This document shows, one piece after another, positions 35,933-46,077 of a stretch of 58,844 nucleotides of DNA (within the stretch, counting starts at the first letter, position 1; each line of letters begins with the position of its first letter). Origin of the DNA: an uncultured Opitutales bacterium (GTDB lineage Bacteria; Verrucomicrobiota; Verrucomicrobiia; Opitutales; Intestinicryptomonadaceae); contig URGP01000014.1 of the NCBI GenBank assembly GCA_900547395.1, forward strand, positions 1 through 58,844, given 5' to 3'. The translations under genes and the position numbers were made by a program. Below the pieces are notes generated by a model, which was not told the origin of the DNA, did not search any database, and saw nothing but the letters and a program-made list of their open reading frames with translations.

Positions 35933-36304
35933 ATGAAAAGAAACTTAATAATTGGTTGCGCCGCCGTATTTTTGATAGCCGTGGTGTTCGTGGTTGTGGC
36001 TGAGATGCAAAGAAGCTCTTTGAATGCTTCCGTAAGCTTCCCTGTTCGGGAATATATTGAAAATCCGAAAAGTTTTGCGGGCAACGCTTACAGGATTAGC
36101 GCGCAGATAGATTTGCAGCTTGCGTATGACGACAGTGCGGGAAGAATATTGCTTGTGAACAATCTTGACGGCAGCGAAAAACTTCCCGTTTTTGTTCCGT
36201 CGGGCATAAAAAATTTTAATCCGATGGCGGGCCAGCGGTACGTGTTTTGCGTGAAAATTTCCAATGACGGCTCGTTAACTTTAACTTCGTTTGAAAAGCT
36301 ATGA
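35933..36304 (+). CDS. Membrane-anchored small beta protein, possible OB-fold
   Basis: 123 aa with an N-terminal transmembrane segment (residues 4-23). The beta-rich remainder (ENPKSFAGNAYRISAQID ... GQRYVFCVKI) looks like an OB-fold of the type seen in CcmE-like proteins, without the haem-binding His. The function is unknown. Its stop overlaps the start of the next gene (ATGA), so the two act together. Confidence 0.72.
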   Translation: MKRNLIIGCAAVFLIAVVFVVVAEMQRSSLNASVSFPVREYIENPKSFAGNAYRISAQIDLQLAYDDSAGRILLVNNLDGSEKLPVFVPSGIKNFNPMAGQRYVFCVKISNDGSLTLTSFEKL

Positions 36305-38235
36305 AAAAATTTGTATTGATGCTTTGTTTTGTATTTGCCGCGCATGCTTTCGCGCAGGACGGAACGCAAATGGAAGAGAAAAAAACGCATGGTTCTGCCG
36401 AAATCGGAAATGAAAATTCGGCGCAGCCCTTGCCTAATTCCACTTCCAAAGTTTCTGAAAAAGAGCCTTCCGCAGGGCAAAATCCTATTGGCAATATGCC
36501 GTTTGGCTTGGGAAATTCAGGATTACTTCAAAGCGGCGAAATTTTATCCGCATTAAATTCGCATTCAGACTTGAAAGATATTACGGGCAAAAAGATAGAC
36601 GATGCGCAGGCAAAGCTTTTAAGGGCGAGATTTGAAAAATATTTGAGCACTCCCGTCGATTATAGCGACGAGGAGAGGGAATACAACAAGCTTTTGGTTG
36701 ACATCAACCAGCGTCTTTTGGGCAAGGGCGGAGGCAGTGTCACTGCCCGCACCATAGACGCTTGGAAGATGCTCTTTAAAGCCCAGGATTACGCCATTGA
36801 CAACCAGCTTTGCAGGACAATCGCCGACAAGGTCATAAATTTTTGGCAAACAACGCGCAAAACAGAGTCTCTTTTAAAGGAAAACGAACGCTTGGAGAGG
36901 GACAGGGCAAGGCGCGAAAGCTCGATGATAACAATCCAGACGCGCGACAGGCGCGAATTTATAGACGTCATGCGCGACAATAAAGCCACTCCTCCGCCAA
37001 CGCGCGAATTTGAATTGGATCCTCTGAAAAAACGCCTCATGGAAACCGAGAAGAAAATCGAGGAAAACAAAAGTTATGAAGTTTCTTCCAGAGTCAGCCA
37101 AAAGATGGATTTCCAGAGCCTGATAATCCAGTTTTTTGTCCAGCGCAGGTATTATCACGCAATGATAGCCAACGACTTTTACAGGTATTTGTTCGAGGCG
37201 GAAGACGCAAAGCTTGACGGGCTTGACTCAATCAAAACCCAGGTGTTCGGCGGGGCGGACATAAAACTTACGACCTCCACGATTGATGCTCTTTGCAAAG
37301 AGGCGGTGAGCGATACGCTCGAAAGCGTCAAGGCGGCGGACTATTTGGTCTCAAAAGGAGAAATCCACTCCGCCGCCCAGCGTCTCATGGAGGCATTTTT
37401 CATAGGCGAAAACCTTGCAGAGGTAAAAATGTTTCCCGCAGAAAAGAAGCGAGAAATTCTGCGCTATATGCGCGACGCCGACAAGCTTGTGAACGCAGTA
37501 AAGGTAAAGCATGTCGAGCGCGCGGAAAGCATTTTGAAGGATATGTCAAATTACGTTTCGGATTTCGATTCGGGGCAGATAGAGGCTTTTATTCAAACAT
37601 CGAAACAGCTCAGCGATTTGGCTTTGCAGAAAGCCTTGGTAGCCGCGCAGACAGGCAATAGGCAGGGTGTTGATGCCGCATTGCAGGAAGCGGTGGAGTT
37701 TTGGCCGACCAATCCGAAAATTCAGGAATTTTTAAAGACGATGCTTGGAAAAATAGATTTAAAAGATGTGGCAACGCTTGATTTCGACAGGCTTTTGGCT
37801 CAAAAAGACTATCGCGGAATATTCAACGACAGGTTTAGATTTGCCGCAGCTCTTGCAATGGATTCCGCCCGCAACGGAGAATTTCTTGAAATTATGAAGC
37901 GGATGGAAGCGATAGAAACTTCAATGGCGCAGGCAAAAGAGCTTTCGCGCCTGCACAATAATTATGCGGCTTGGGAGATTTTGGAGAAAGTTTATAAAAA
38001 GTTTCCGGAAGACGCGGAGCTTTCCAGATTGCGTAGCGATTTTACCGTAAAGGCGTCTTCGCTTGCGGCAGTGCTGACGCAAGCGGCGGAAGCCGACGCG
38101 AAAGGGGATAAATGGGAAGCGTTGCTAAGCTATGTGCGCGCCTCAAAAATATACCCGATGTCAAGCATTGCAAACGACAACATATCAAGGCTGGCAAACG
38201 AAATTCTCGCGGAAAAATCCGCAAATAAAAACTGA
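36301..38235 (+). CDS. Large exported helical-repeat protein of unknown function
   Basis: 644 aa with a signal peptide (MKKFVLMLCFVFAAHAFAQ). A disordered Glu/Lys/Ser/Pro-rich stretch (20-75) precedes a long, mostly helical body. Residues about 185-260 are highly charged and probably a coiled coil (ENERLERDRARRESS). The C-terminal 200 residues look like degenerate tetratricopeptide-type repeats (AWEILEKVYKKFPEDAEL; WEALLSYVRASKIYP). It probably is a periplasmic scaffold. No catalytic motif is seen. Confidence 0.8.
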   Translation: MKKFVLMLCFVFAAHAFAQDGTQMEEKKTHGSAEIGNENSAQPLPNSTSKVSEKEPSAGQNPIGNMPFGLGNSGLLQSGEILSALNSHSDLKDITGKKIDDAQAKLLRARFEKYLSTPVDYSDEEREYNKLLVDINQRLLGKGGGSVTARTIDAWKMLFKAQDYAIDNQLCRTIADKVINFWQTTRKTESLLKENERLERDRARRESSMITIQTRDRREFIDVMRDNKATPPPTREFELDPLKKRLMETEKKIEENKSYEVSSRVSQKMDFQSLIIQFFVQRRYYHAMIANDFYRYLFEAEDAKLDGLDSIKTQVFGGADIKLTTSTIDALCKEAVSDTLESVKAADYLVSKGEIHSAAQRLMEAFFIGENLAEVKMFPAEKKREILRYMRDADKLVNAVKVKHVERAESILKDMSNYVSDFDSGQIEAFIQTSKQLSDLALQKALVAAQTGNRQGVDAALQEAVEFWPTNPKIQEFLKTMLGKIDLKDVATLDFDRLLAQKDYRGIFNDRFRFAAALAMDSARNGEFLEIMKRMEAIETSMAQAKELSRLHNNYAAWEILEKVYKKFPEDAELSRLRSDFTVKASSLAAVLTQAAEADAKGDKWEALLSYVRASKIYPMSSIANDNISRLANEILAEKSANKN

Positions 38236-38514
38236 TTTTTCATTGGCGGGGGGGGCGGCGTATTTTGATGTATTGCCACAAATTGCGGATTGTAATGGAA
38301 TGAAAACGGTTTTGTGCGAAATTTGCCCGATGTTTTGCCAAACTGTGCTTATGTGGAGAGAAACAACGAAAATGGTGTCGGCGCAAAAAAAGCGGAGATG
38401 CGGAAAGGAAATGCTGTCAGTTCGGATTTTTAATTTTTGCGGGCAGGCGGTTTGAACGCAAACTTATATTTCTTCAAAATTACTATACCACAACTTTTCG
38501 GATTGCCCCCCCCC
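38236..38514. other. Gene-free stretch bounded by homopolymers
   Basis: About 280 bp without a convincing gene. A run of eight G (38248-38255) lies at the left end and a run of nine C (38506-38514) at the right end. A frame near 38300-38455 encodes a Cys-containing peptide but has no ribosome site and is probably chance. No RNA family is recognised. Confidence 0.4.
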
Positions 38515-38560
38515 AAAAAAAAACAGCCGCAATTCTAAAAAAGAAATACGGCTGTTTTTT
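38515..38560 (-). terminator. Terminator downstream of tRNA-Asn
   Basis: ACAGCCG (38523-38529) pairs with CGGCTGT (38549-38555); A/T flanks extend the stem and provide a T-run on the minus strand, just after the tRNA. Confidence 0.85.
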
Positions 38561-38564
38561 TAAC

Positions 38565-38639
<75 letters not shown>

Positions 38640-38802
38640 CCGTTAAAAAATTAAGATGCCATTAAGGCTTTTTTTTATCGATTTGTCAAATAAAAAAATA
38701 TTTTTTTGCAAATATTTTTTTTCGATTTCTTTATTCCTTATCAGATGGTTTCTTGCGAAATTTTCCGAAGGCATTTTAAAGAGCTTTGTGTTTAAACCGC
38801 TT

Positions 38803-40410
38803 TTATTTTTGCGAATTTTTGCTTCTTTTAAGCGCGTTTTTTATGAAGGCGCAGAAAAGCGGATGCGGGCGGGACGGCTTTGACTTGAATTCGGGGTGGA
38901 ATTGCGCCCCGAGCATCCACGGGTGCCCCTTAACTTCGACTATTTCCACGAGGTTGCGCTTGGGGTTTATTCCCGCAATTTCAAGTCCCGCGTTTTGAAG
39001 GGCATCGCGGTAGTCGTTGTTGAATTCGTAGCGGTGGCGGTGGCGTTCGCTTATTGTTTCGGCATTGTATGCCGCATGCGCCTTTGAGCCTTCCGCAAGG
39101 GAGCATTCGTACGCTCCGAGCCGCATTGTCGCCCCCAAATCGACGCCGATTTGGTCGTCCATTATTTTTATCACGGGATGTTTTGTTTCGGCATTAAATT
39201 CGAGGCTGTTTGCGTCTGAAAATCCGAGTACGTTGCGCGCGTATTCTATTACAAGTATTTGCATTCCGAGGCAAATTCCGAAGTATGGCACTCCGTTTTC
39301 CCTCGCGAACTTTGCCGCGGCGATTTTCCCTTCTATGCCGCGGTTTCCGAAGCCTCCCGGTATCAATATTCCGTCAACGTCTTCCAAATATTTTTTTGCC
39401 CCGAATTTTTCGATGTTTTCGGAATCGACGCGGATGATTTTCACTTTGCAGTCGTTGCCTATGCCCGCGTGCGTCAGGGCTTCGTAAATGGATTTATAGG
39501 CGTCTTGCAAATTGATGTATTTGCCGACGACCGCAATGCGGCATTCGCCTACGGAAGGCTGTATGAGCTTGCGTGCGATTTCGCGCCAACCTGACATGTC
39601 GCTTGGTTTTGATTTTAAGCCGAGCTTTTGCGCGACGAGTTCATCCATGCCTTCTTCCGACAATGTGAGCGGAAGTTCGTATATGGAATGCTTTACGTCG
39701 GCTTCTTCGATGACCGCCTTGGGCTCGACGTTGCAGAACATTGAAAGCTTTTGGCGCATGCCTTCGTCCATCGGGTGTTCTGTGCGGCATACGAGGATGT
39801 CGGGCTGTATGCCGATTTCGCGCAGTTTTGCGACGCTCTGCTGGGAGGGTTTCGTTTTAAGCTCTCCTGCCGCCTTTAAATAGGGCAGGAGCGTGACATG
39901 GATAAAGAGCGTGTTTTCTTTGCCGACTTCAAGCGAAAACTGGCGCAGAGCTTCCAAAAACGGCAGGCTTTCGATGTCTCCGACCGTACCGCCGATTTCG
40001 GTGATTACCACATCTGCTTCGTTTTCATCGGCGTAAATGTGGCGTTTGATTTCATTTGTGACATGGGGAATGATTTGCACCGTTTTTCCCTGGAATTCCC
40101 CGCGCCTTTCGCGCTGTATTATGGTTTCAAAAACCCTTCCCGACGTAAGGTTGTTTGCACGGGAAAGCGGCGAATGGGTAAATCTTTCGTAATGCCCCAA
40201 ATCGAGGTCGGTTTCCGCCCCGTCATCGAGAACGTAAACTTCGCCGTGCTGGAACGGGCTCATCGTTCCGGGGTCAACATTCAAATATGGGTCGAACTTT
40301 TGTATTTTAACCCGCAAATCGCGGGTTTCGAGAAGTGCTCCGAGAGCCGCAGATGTCAACCCCTTGCCCAAAGACGATACAACGCCGCCGGTGATAAAAA
40401 TATACTTCAT
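38803..40410 (-). CDS. pyrG: CTP synthase
   Basis: Makes CTP from UTP and glutamine or ammonia. 535 aa: an N-terminal synthetase domain starting [15 protein letters not shown] (P-loop) and a C-terminal class I glutamine amidotransferase with the Cys nucleophile in YFGICLGMQ and the His/Glu in QFHPEF. It lies 65 bp after dapF in the same direction and may be read from the same mRNA as the nitrogen genes. No strong terminator is seen between it and the tRNA. Confidence 0.98.
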   Translation of the reverse strand: MKYIFITGGVVSSLGKGLTSAALGALLETRDLRVKIQKFDPYLNVDPGTMSPFQHGEVYVLDDGAETDLDLGHYERFTHSPLSRANNLTSGRVFETIIQRERRGEFQGKTVQIIPHVTNEIKRHIYADENEADVVITEIGGTVGDIESLPFLEALRQFSLEVGKENTLFIHVTLLPYLKAAGELKTKPSQQSVAKLREIGIQPDILVCRTEHPMDEGMRQKLSMFCNVEPKAVIEEADVKHSIYELPLTLSEEGMDELVAQKLGLKSKPSDMSGWREIARKLIQPSVGECRIAVVGKYINLQDAYKSIYEALTHAGIGNDCKVKIIRVDSENIEKFGAKKYLEDVDGILIPGGFGNRGIEGKIAAAKFARENGVPYFGICLGMQILVIEYARNVLGFSDANSLEFNAETKHPVIKIMDDQIGVDLGATMRLGAYECSLAEGSKAHAAYNAETISERHRHRYEFNNDYRDALQNAGLEIAGINPKRNLVEIVEVKGHPWMLGAQFHPEFKSKPSRPHPLFCAFIKNALKRSKNSQK

Positions 40411-40475
40411 AACGGGGAATTTTTTAAATCATTTATGGGCAATGCTTGGCAAGCTTTTTTTTGTGTTGCGTCCGT

Positions 40476-41333
40476 TCATTGGGGTAATTTTTGCAAAATC
40501 ACGTCGTTTGACATCTCGTAAACGCCGACTTTTACAACGTTTCCGCTCATGGTGATGGAAAAATCAGGCGCAATTTCTATGAAAATTTCGCCACCCGGCA
40601 TATGCACGGTGATTTTTTCATCTGCAAGCCCCAGTTTTCTGGCGACTGCCGCCGCCGCGCTCGAACTTGAACCTGAGGCGAGGGTATAGCCTGCGCCGCG
40701 CTCCCAAATTTCGATTTTTATGTTTTGGCGGTCGATTACTTCCAAAAACTGGACGTTTGTCCTGTTGGGGAAGAGCGAAGTCATATTTTCCAAAATCGGT
40801 CCGAGTGTATGGGCGATTTGCGGGGTCGCTTTTTCCATCGGCAGTACGCAGTGTGGATTGCCGATTGTGGCGGCGCAGAATTTGTAGGTTTTGCCGTTTA
40901 TTTCGACATCGCAGTTCACTGCTTCTTCGCAGTCTTTGAGAACGGGAATTTTTTTGCAGTCGAAGCTTACTTTGCCCATTTCGACTTTTATGAAATTGCC
41001 GCTCTTTAAAACCGTGGACTTCACCACGCCTCCGAGCGTCTCCACCGTAAATTCGCGGTTTTCTTCGACTTTTTTTGTGTCGAAGAGATAGCGCGAAAAA
41101 ATGCGGAGCCCGTTGCCGCTTTTTTCGGCTTCGCTTGCGTCGGGGTTGAAAATTCTAAGTTTGAAATCGGCAACTTCGCTCTTTTCAGGTCCGAACAAAA
41201 TGCCGTCGCTTCCCAAGCCGAAGTTACGGTGGCATATCTTAACAATGTCTTCGTTTGAAGGGACGTTTGGGCAGTCGTTCGGATCCAAGACCAAATAGTC
41301 GTTGCCGAGCGCGTGGTACTTTGAAAATTTCAT
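40476..41333 (-). CDS. dapF: Diaminopimelate epimerase-family protein with both catalytic Cys replaced by Ser
   Basis: A 285-aa DapF-fold protein (KYHALGNDYLV; FGLGSDGILF; IGNPHCVL; ERGAGYTLASGSS). DapF normally has one catalytic Cys in each half, in ECGNGxR and TxACGSGA. Here the sites read EKSGNGLR (Ser72) and TLASGSSS (Ser220), so both are serine. The gene overlaps dapL by 4 nt (ATGA), which points strongly to a role in the DAP pathway, converting LL- to meso-diaminopimelate. Either serine serves in this lineage, or the substrate differs, or another epimerase exists. Confidence 0.88.
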   Translation of the reverse strand: MKFSKYHALGNDYLVLDPNDCPNVPSNEDIVKICHRNFGLGSDGILFGPEKSEVADFKLRIFNPDASEAEKSGNGLRIFSRYLFDTKKVEENREFTVETLGGVVKSTVLKSGNFIKVEMGKVSFDCKKIPVLKDCEEAVNCDVEINGKTYKFCAATIGNPHCVLPMEKATPQIAHTLGPILENMTSLFPNRTNVQFLEVIDRQNIKIEIWERGAGYTLASGSSSSAAAAVARKLGLADEKITVHMPGGEIFIEIAPDFSITMSGNVVKVGVYEMSNDVILQKLPQ

Positions 41334-42568
41334 ATTTGAAAGGTGTATTCTTTTAGTCTGTTTTTGATTTCGTTTACGATTTTAATTTCGTCCTCGGGCG
41401 TTGGTGCGGAGAATGTCACTGAGAACCTGACATGTGCGCCCGCGTCGTCCCACGGCACGGAGCTTATCAGGTTTTCGGTTATGAGCCATTCTGAAAAATC
41501 TTCGGCATTTTTAAATTCCCTCACTGTTCCGCTTTTTGAAACCGCGGCTTTCGGGGCTTTGAAATACAGGAAAAATCCCGCTTTCGGCTTTTTTGCATCG
41601 AAGCCGAGTTCGGACAGGGCGGATATTAAAATATCCATTCTCCGCGAGTATTTTTTTGCGATTTGCCTTGTGATGTCGGGATTGCCAAGAGCCGTTGTGG
41701 CGGCTTCCTGAATTGCCAGAAACTGTCCCGAATCGGTGTTGTCTTTGACGTCGGCATAAGCCTTTACAAGGAGGGGATTTCCGCATACCCAGCCGATTCT
41801 CCAGCCTGTCATGTTGTGGCTTTTGGAGAGCGAGTGTAGCTCTAAGGCGACATCTTTTGCGCCTTTGATTTGCAGTATTGAAAGTGGCTTTTCGTCAAAC
41901 GCAAGCGAAGAGTATGCCGCGTCCGAAATAATTATAATCTCGTTTTTCTTTGCGAAATCCACAAGTTCGCGGTAAAAGCTTTCAGTCGCGCTTGCGCCTG
42001 TGGGATTGTTCGGATAATTTATGACGAACACTTTTGCGCGCTTTAATACATCGCTTGGAATATCGCTTAGCTTTGGCAGAAAATTGTTTTCGGGCAGAAG
42101 TTTGAGATTGAACACTTCTCCCCCCAGATATTTTGCGTGCGTGCCGAAAATGGGATAGCCCGGGACTGTCATTATAACGACGTCCTTCGGATTTATGAAG
42201 CAACTTGGCAGAATTGACAGAGCCGCTTTTGAGCCGATGGAGTGGACGATTTCCCTTTCCGCGTCAAGCTCCACATTGAAAACGCTTTTCATGTAGTTTT
42301 TGACGGCGGTTTTAAATAGAATGCCGCCATTGTCGGCATAGCCCCTGTTTGACGGCTTTTTTGCCGCCTCGCAAAGGGCGTCAACAACCTCCTTGAATGC
42401 CATGGCGTCGGGTTCGCCGACCCCCATGTCGATTAGCTCGACATCGGGGTGGGCGAGCATTGCGGACCTCTTTGCGCGCTTGATTTTTTCAAACTTGTAA
42501 ATTTCGGTCGCTTTGCCGTAGTTGACGCCTCCGATTCTTTCAGCAAACAGATTTTGTAAAAAGTCCAT
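41330..42568 (-). CDS. dapL: LL-diaminopimelate aminotransferase
   Basis: Converts tetrahydrodipicolinate directly to LL-DAP, a short route known from plants, Chlamydiota and Verrucomicrobiota. Started at ATG 42568 it is 412 aa; a longer reading to 42634 would overlap glnN. PLP-family marks: IDMGVGEPD, GYADNGG, NYPNNPTGA, and SLSKSHNMTGWRIGW with the Schiff-base Lys. It lies 24 bp after glnN, which supplies glutamine for amino-group transfer, and overlaps dapF. Confidence 0.94.
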   Translation of the reverse strand: MDFLQNLFAERIGGVNYGKATEIYKFEKIKRAKRSAMLAHPDVELIDMGVGEPDAMAFKEVVDALCEAAKKPSNRGYADNGGILFKTAVKNYMKSVFNVELDAEREIVHSIGSKAALSILPSCFINPKDVVIMTVPGYPIFGTHAKYLGGEVFNLKLLPENNFLPKLSDIPSDVLKRAKVFVINYPNNPTGASATESFYRELVDFAKKNEIIIISDAAYSSLAFDEKPLSILQIKGAKDVALELHSLSKSHNMTGWRIGWVCGNPLLVKAYADVKDNTDSGQFLAIQEAATTALGNPDITRQIAKKYSRRMDILISALSELGFDAKKPKAGFFLYFKAPKAAVSKSGTVREFKNAEDFSEWLITENLISSVPWDDAGAHVRFSVTFSAPTPEDEIKIVNEIKNRLKEYTFQI

Positions 42569-42591
42569 TTTTTTTAAAATCGGGATTTGGT

Positions 42592-44727
42592 TTAATAAAC
42601 GAAAAGCATTTCGCAATACTTTGGAAGCGTCCAAAGTTCGTTGCTTACTTCGCCTTCGACTTCATCGGCAACTTTGCGCAATTCCGCCATTGTTTCGATA
42701 ATCTTCGGCAGCTTTTCAGCCTTCTTGATTTGCGCTTCGAGATTGTCGGAAATTTCTATGAGGGAATTTAAGCGTGCGGAAATTTTTGCAGCGTACGCCG
42801 CCGCCTTCGACTTCTTTGCGCCTCCCAACATTTTTTCCGTTTCAAGCGCGCCGCCAAGCTCCTTCAAATACGCCGCAACCGCAGGTATTATGTGGGTGCG
42901 CGCAAGCTTTAATGAAAGTCCCGCTTCAATGCCGATTTTGCGTTCGTATTCTTCGAGGAAGATTTCGTGGCGCGAAAGCATTTCAGCACGGTTAAAGACG
43001 CCGTACTTTTCAAAGAGCGCGATGTTCTTTGCGTCGGTGAGCGGCTTTATGGCTTCGGGAGTCGTGCGCAAATTCGGCAGTCCGCGCTTTGCCGCTTCCT
43101 TCTTCCATTCATCGCCGTAGTTGTTGCCGTTGAATATGATTTTCTTGTGCTTCTTTATGATGGAAGAAAGCATCTTTTGCAATTCCGCGTGGAAATCGGC
43201 ATTCTTTGGCAGATTTTCAAGCGCGGTTGCGATTTCGTCGAAGGCTTCTGCAACTGCGGTGTTGAGGACAATGTTCGGGCTTGCGCAGGATTGCGATGAG
43301 CCTGCCGCGCGGAACTCGAACTTGTTGCCTGTGAACGCGAACGGGCTTGTGCGGTTTCTGTCTGTCGCGTCGCAGGGGAGCTCGGGAAGAATGTCCGCGC
43401 CGATTTTGATTGTCTTGCCGTGCTTGCTTGTCTTTGCCTGACCTTTTTCGATTTGCTCGACGATGTCTGCGAGCTGTTCGCCAAGGTACATCGAAATGAT
43501 GGCGGGCGGAGCTTCGTTTGCGCCGAGTCGGTGGTCGTTGCCCGCCCCCGCGATTGCCGAGCGCAGGAGATCCGCGTGCTTGTCAACAGCTTGGATTACC
43601 GCGCAAAGGGACGTCAAAAATATCGCGTTTTGGTGCGGGTCGTTGCCGGGATTTAGCAGGTTGATGTCGCCCACCGATATGGACCAGTTGTTGTGCTTGC
43701 CCGAGCCGTTTACGCCCGCGAAAGGCTTTTCGTGCAGGAGGCATGCGAAATTGTGCTTTTCGGCAATGCGCTTCAAGGCGTCCATTATCAGCATGTTGTG
43801 GTCGACTGCCAAATTGACTTCCTCAAAAATCGGCGCAACTTCAAACTGCGCGGGCGCGACTTCGTTGTGGCGCGTCTTTGCGGGAATGCCGAGCCTCCAA
43901 AGCTCGCGGTCGAGATCCGCCATGAATGCGAGAATGCGCGGCTTGATTGCGCCGAAATAGTGGTCTTCAAGCTGTTGGTGGCGTTGCGGGGGCGCGCCGA
44001 ACAAAGTTCTGCCGGTTTGCATCAAGTCCGGGCGTTGCACATAAAATCTTCTGTCAATCAAGAAGTATTCTTGTTCCGCACCTAACGTAACTTTTGCTCC
44101 GCCTTCAAAGTCCTTGTCAAAGCACTTCAAAAGCCTTTTTGCCTGCGCGCTCAAAACTTGCATCGAGCGCAAGAGAGGGGTTTTCTTGTCGAGAACTTCT
44201 CCCGTGTACGAACAGAAAGCCGTCGGAATGTAGAGGGTTGCGACGCCGTTTGCCCTCTTTATGAAAGCGGGGGACGATGGGTCCCATGCGGTGTAGCCGC
44301 GCGCTTCCGCAGTCGAGCGCAAGCCCCCCGAGGGGAAGCTTGACGCGTCGGGTTCGCCCATAATCAGGTTCTTGCCTGAAAATCTTGCGATTACATTGCC
44401 GTTTGCGCATGTTTCGAGGAAAGAATCGTGCTTTTCGGCAGTCGCGCCCGTAAGAGGCATAAACCAGTGGGTGTAGTGGGTTGCGCCGCGTTCCATCGCC
44501 CACGTTTTCATTGCGTGGGCGACATCGTCGGATATGGAGGAGTCGAGAGCCTTGCCCGTCTCCATTGTTTCGCGCAGCTTCTTGAATACGGGCTTGGGGA
44601 GGTATTCGGACATCGTGTTGATGCCGAATACGTCGCAGCCGAATTCTTCGATGAAGTTGCCGCCTTCTTCTATTTCTGGAGTATTGGTGTCGGCAATCTC
44701 CGCCATTGCAATTCTTCTTGCGTTCAT
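42592..44727 (-). CDS. glnN: Type III glutamine synthetase
   Basis: Makes glutamine from glutamate and ammonia. 711 aa is the length of the GSIII family found in Bacteroidota, Verrucomicrobiota and cyanobacteria, much longer than GSI. The catalytic core has NEVAPAQFEVAP, FAGVNGSGKHNNWS and TDRNRTSPFAFTGNKFEFRA. It lies 21 bp after amtB in an operon with glnK, typical of nitrogen-limited expression. Confidence 0.97.
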   Translation of the reverse strand: MNARRIAMAEIADTNTPEIEEGGNFIEEFGCDVFGINTMSEYLPKPVFKKLRETMETGKALDSSISDDVAHAMKTWAMERGATHYTHWFMPLTGATAEKHDSFLETCANGNVIARFSGKNLIMGEPDASSFPSGGLRSTAEARGYTAWDPSSPAFIKRANGVATLYIPTAFCSYTGEVLDKKTPLLRSMQVLSAQAKRLLKCFDKDFEGGAKVTLGAEQEYFLIDRRFYVQRPDLMQTGRTLFGAPPQRHQQLEDHYFGAIKPRILAFMADLDRELWRLGIPAKTRHNEVAPAQFEVAPIFEEVNLAVDHNMLIMDALKRIAEKHNFACLLHEKPFAGVNGSGKHNNWSISVGDINLLNPGNDPHQNAIFLTSLCAVIQAVDKHADLLRSAIAGAGNDHRLGANEAPPAIISMYLGEQLADIVEQIEKGQAKTSKHGKTIKIGADILPELPCDATDRNRTSPFAFTGNKFEFRAAGSSQSCASPNIVLNTAVAEAFDEIATALENLPKNADFHAELQKMLSSIIKKHKKIIFNGNNYGDEWKKEAAKRGLPNLRTTPEAIKPLTDAKNIALFEKYGVFNRAEMLSRHEIFLEEYERKIGIEAGLSLKLARTHIIPAVAAYLKELGGALETEKMLGGAKKSKAAAYAAKISARLNSLIEISDNLEAQIKKAEKLPKIIETMAELRKVADEVEGEVSNELWTLPKYCEMLFVY

Positions 44728-44747
44728 ATTTTTTCCTTCTCTAAAAG

Positions 44748-46058
44748 TTATTCGTTAATGAAAATCTGAAATCCGTTGTAGGCTTCCATTGCGTGTTCGG
44801 AGATGTCAAGCCCCTTCAATTCTTCGTTCTTGCTTACTCTCAAACCTATGGTCTTCTTGATTGCGTAGAATATTATGAAGCTTGAAGAAAGGCTTGCCGC
44901 CGCAACCGCAACCACGCCGATTACCTGCGGAAGGAGAGCGTGGTCAGGCGAGAATATACCGACTGCCAATGTTCCCCATACGCCGCAAACCAAGTGCACT
45001 GAAAGCGCGCCGACAGGGTCGTCTATGCGGATTCTGTCAAAGAAGTAAACGCTGAACACAACAACCACGCCCGATACTATACCGATTATGCAGGAAGAGG
45101 GGATTGACACGCAGTCCGCGCCCGCCGTAATGCCTACCAGCCCCGCAAGGCAACCGTTAAGCATCATTGAAAGGTCGGGCTTCTTCTGCACTGCCCAAGA
45201 TGCGATCATTGCCGCAACCAAGCCTGCCGCAGCTGAAAGCGAAGTTGTTGTGAACACATACGCAACCATGACAGGGTCTGCCGAGAAAACCGAAGCTCCG
45301 TTAAATCCGAACCATCCGAACCAGAGCAGGAACACGCCGAGCGTTGCAAAGCCCAAGTTGCTGCCGGGCATCGCCTTTGAATGGCCGTTTACATACTTTC
45401 CGATTCTGGGTCCGAGAAGCATTGCGCCCATCAGAGCCGCCCAGCCGCCGACAGAATGCACGAAAGTCGAGCCTGCCAAGTCATAGAAGCCTATGCTTGA
45501 AAGCCAGCCGCCGCCCCAGCCCCACGAGCCTATGATTGTATATGCCAAGCTTGCGTAAATCACTGCAAATATCAGGTATGCGCCAAACTTGATTCTTTCT
45601 GCAACCGCGCCCGAAACAATCGTAACGCAAGTCGCGGCGAACATTCCCTGGAAGATAAAGTCTGTCCAGTAGCCGTATTTGCCGCCGTTATAGGCAATCG
45701 CGCCCGATATGCCTTCGGGGCTTGAAATCCCAAATCCCGAAAAGCCCAAGACCTTGCCGAGCGTCCAAGATTCGCCAGGATACATCAGGCTGAACCCGAT
45801 AATCGAATAGGTCAAAAGCCCGATTGCGACGGTTATCATGTTTTTTGCCAGAATGTTTACGCTGTTTTTTGCGCGGCACAAGCCTGTTTCAACAAGCGCA
45901 AATCCCGGGTGCATTGAAAAAACCAGAATTGCGCCAAGCAAAATCCAGAGATTGTTGATTGTGAACATTTCCTCCGACACCTTTGCAGTTTCTTCCGCCG
46001 CTTCGACGCTGCTTGCCGCAACAAGTGCAAGGAATGACAATAAATACTTTAAGTTCAT
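44748..46058 (-). CDS. amtB: Ammonium transporter
   Basis: 436 aa with a signal peptide-like N-terminus followed by 11 transmembrane helices of the Amt/MEP/Rh family. ALVETGLCRAKN, the Phe-gate region, GWGGGWLSSIGFYDLAGSTFVHSVGG (shown in parts: DLAGSTFVHSVGG) and HLVCGVWG carry the twin His pore residues. It follows glnK at 19 bp; the P-II protein usually plugs this channel. Confidence 0.96.
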   Translation of the reverse strand: MNLKYLLSFLALVAASSVEAAEETAKVSEEMFTINNLWILLGAILVFSMHPGFALVETGLCRAKNSVNILAKNMITVAIGLLTYSIIGFSLMYPGESWTLGKVLGFSGFGISSPEGISGAIAYNGGKYGYWTDFIFQGMFAATCVTIVSGAVAERIKFGAYLIFAVIYASLAYTIIGSWGWGGGWLSSIGFYDLAGSTFVHSVGGWAALMGAMLLGPRIGKYVNGHSKAMPGSNLGFATLGVFLLWFGWFGFNGASVFSADPVMVAYVFTTTSLSAAAGLVAAMIASWAVQKKPDLSMMLNGCLAGLVGITAGADCVSIPSSCIIGIVSGVVVVFSVYFFDRIRIDDPVGALSVHLVCGVWGTLAVGIFSPDHALLPQVIGVVAVAAASLSSSFIIFYAIKKTIGLRVSKNEELKGLDISEHAMEAYNGFQIFINE

Positions 46059-46077
46059 TTTGTTTTTCCGTTAAATG

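Noticed and set aside
38132..38455. A 107-codon frame past the end of the large helical protein, including a Cys-rich tail
   Set aside because: Its first third overlaps the real gene in another frame, there is no ribosome site, and the composition does not look coding.
42592..46058. Long frames opposite glnN and amtB on the plus strand
   Set aside because: These follow from the codon bias of well-established minus-strand genes; none has a motif or ribosome site.
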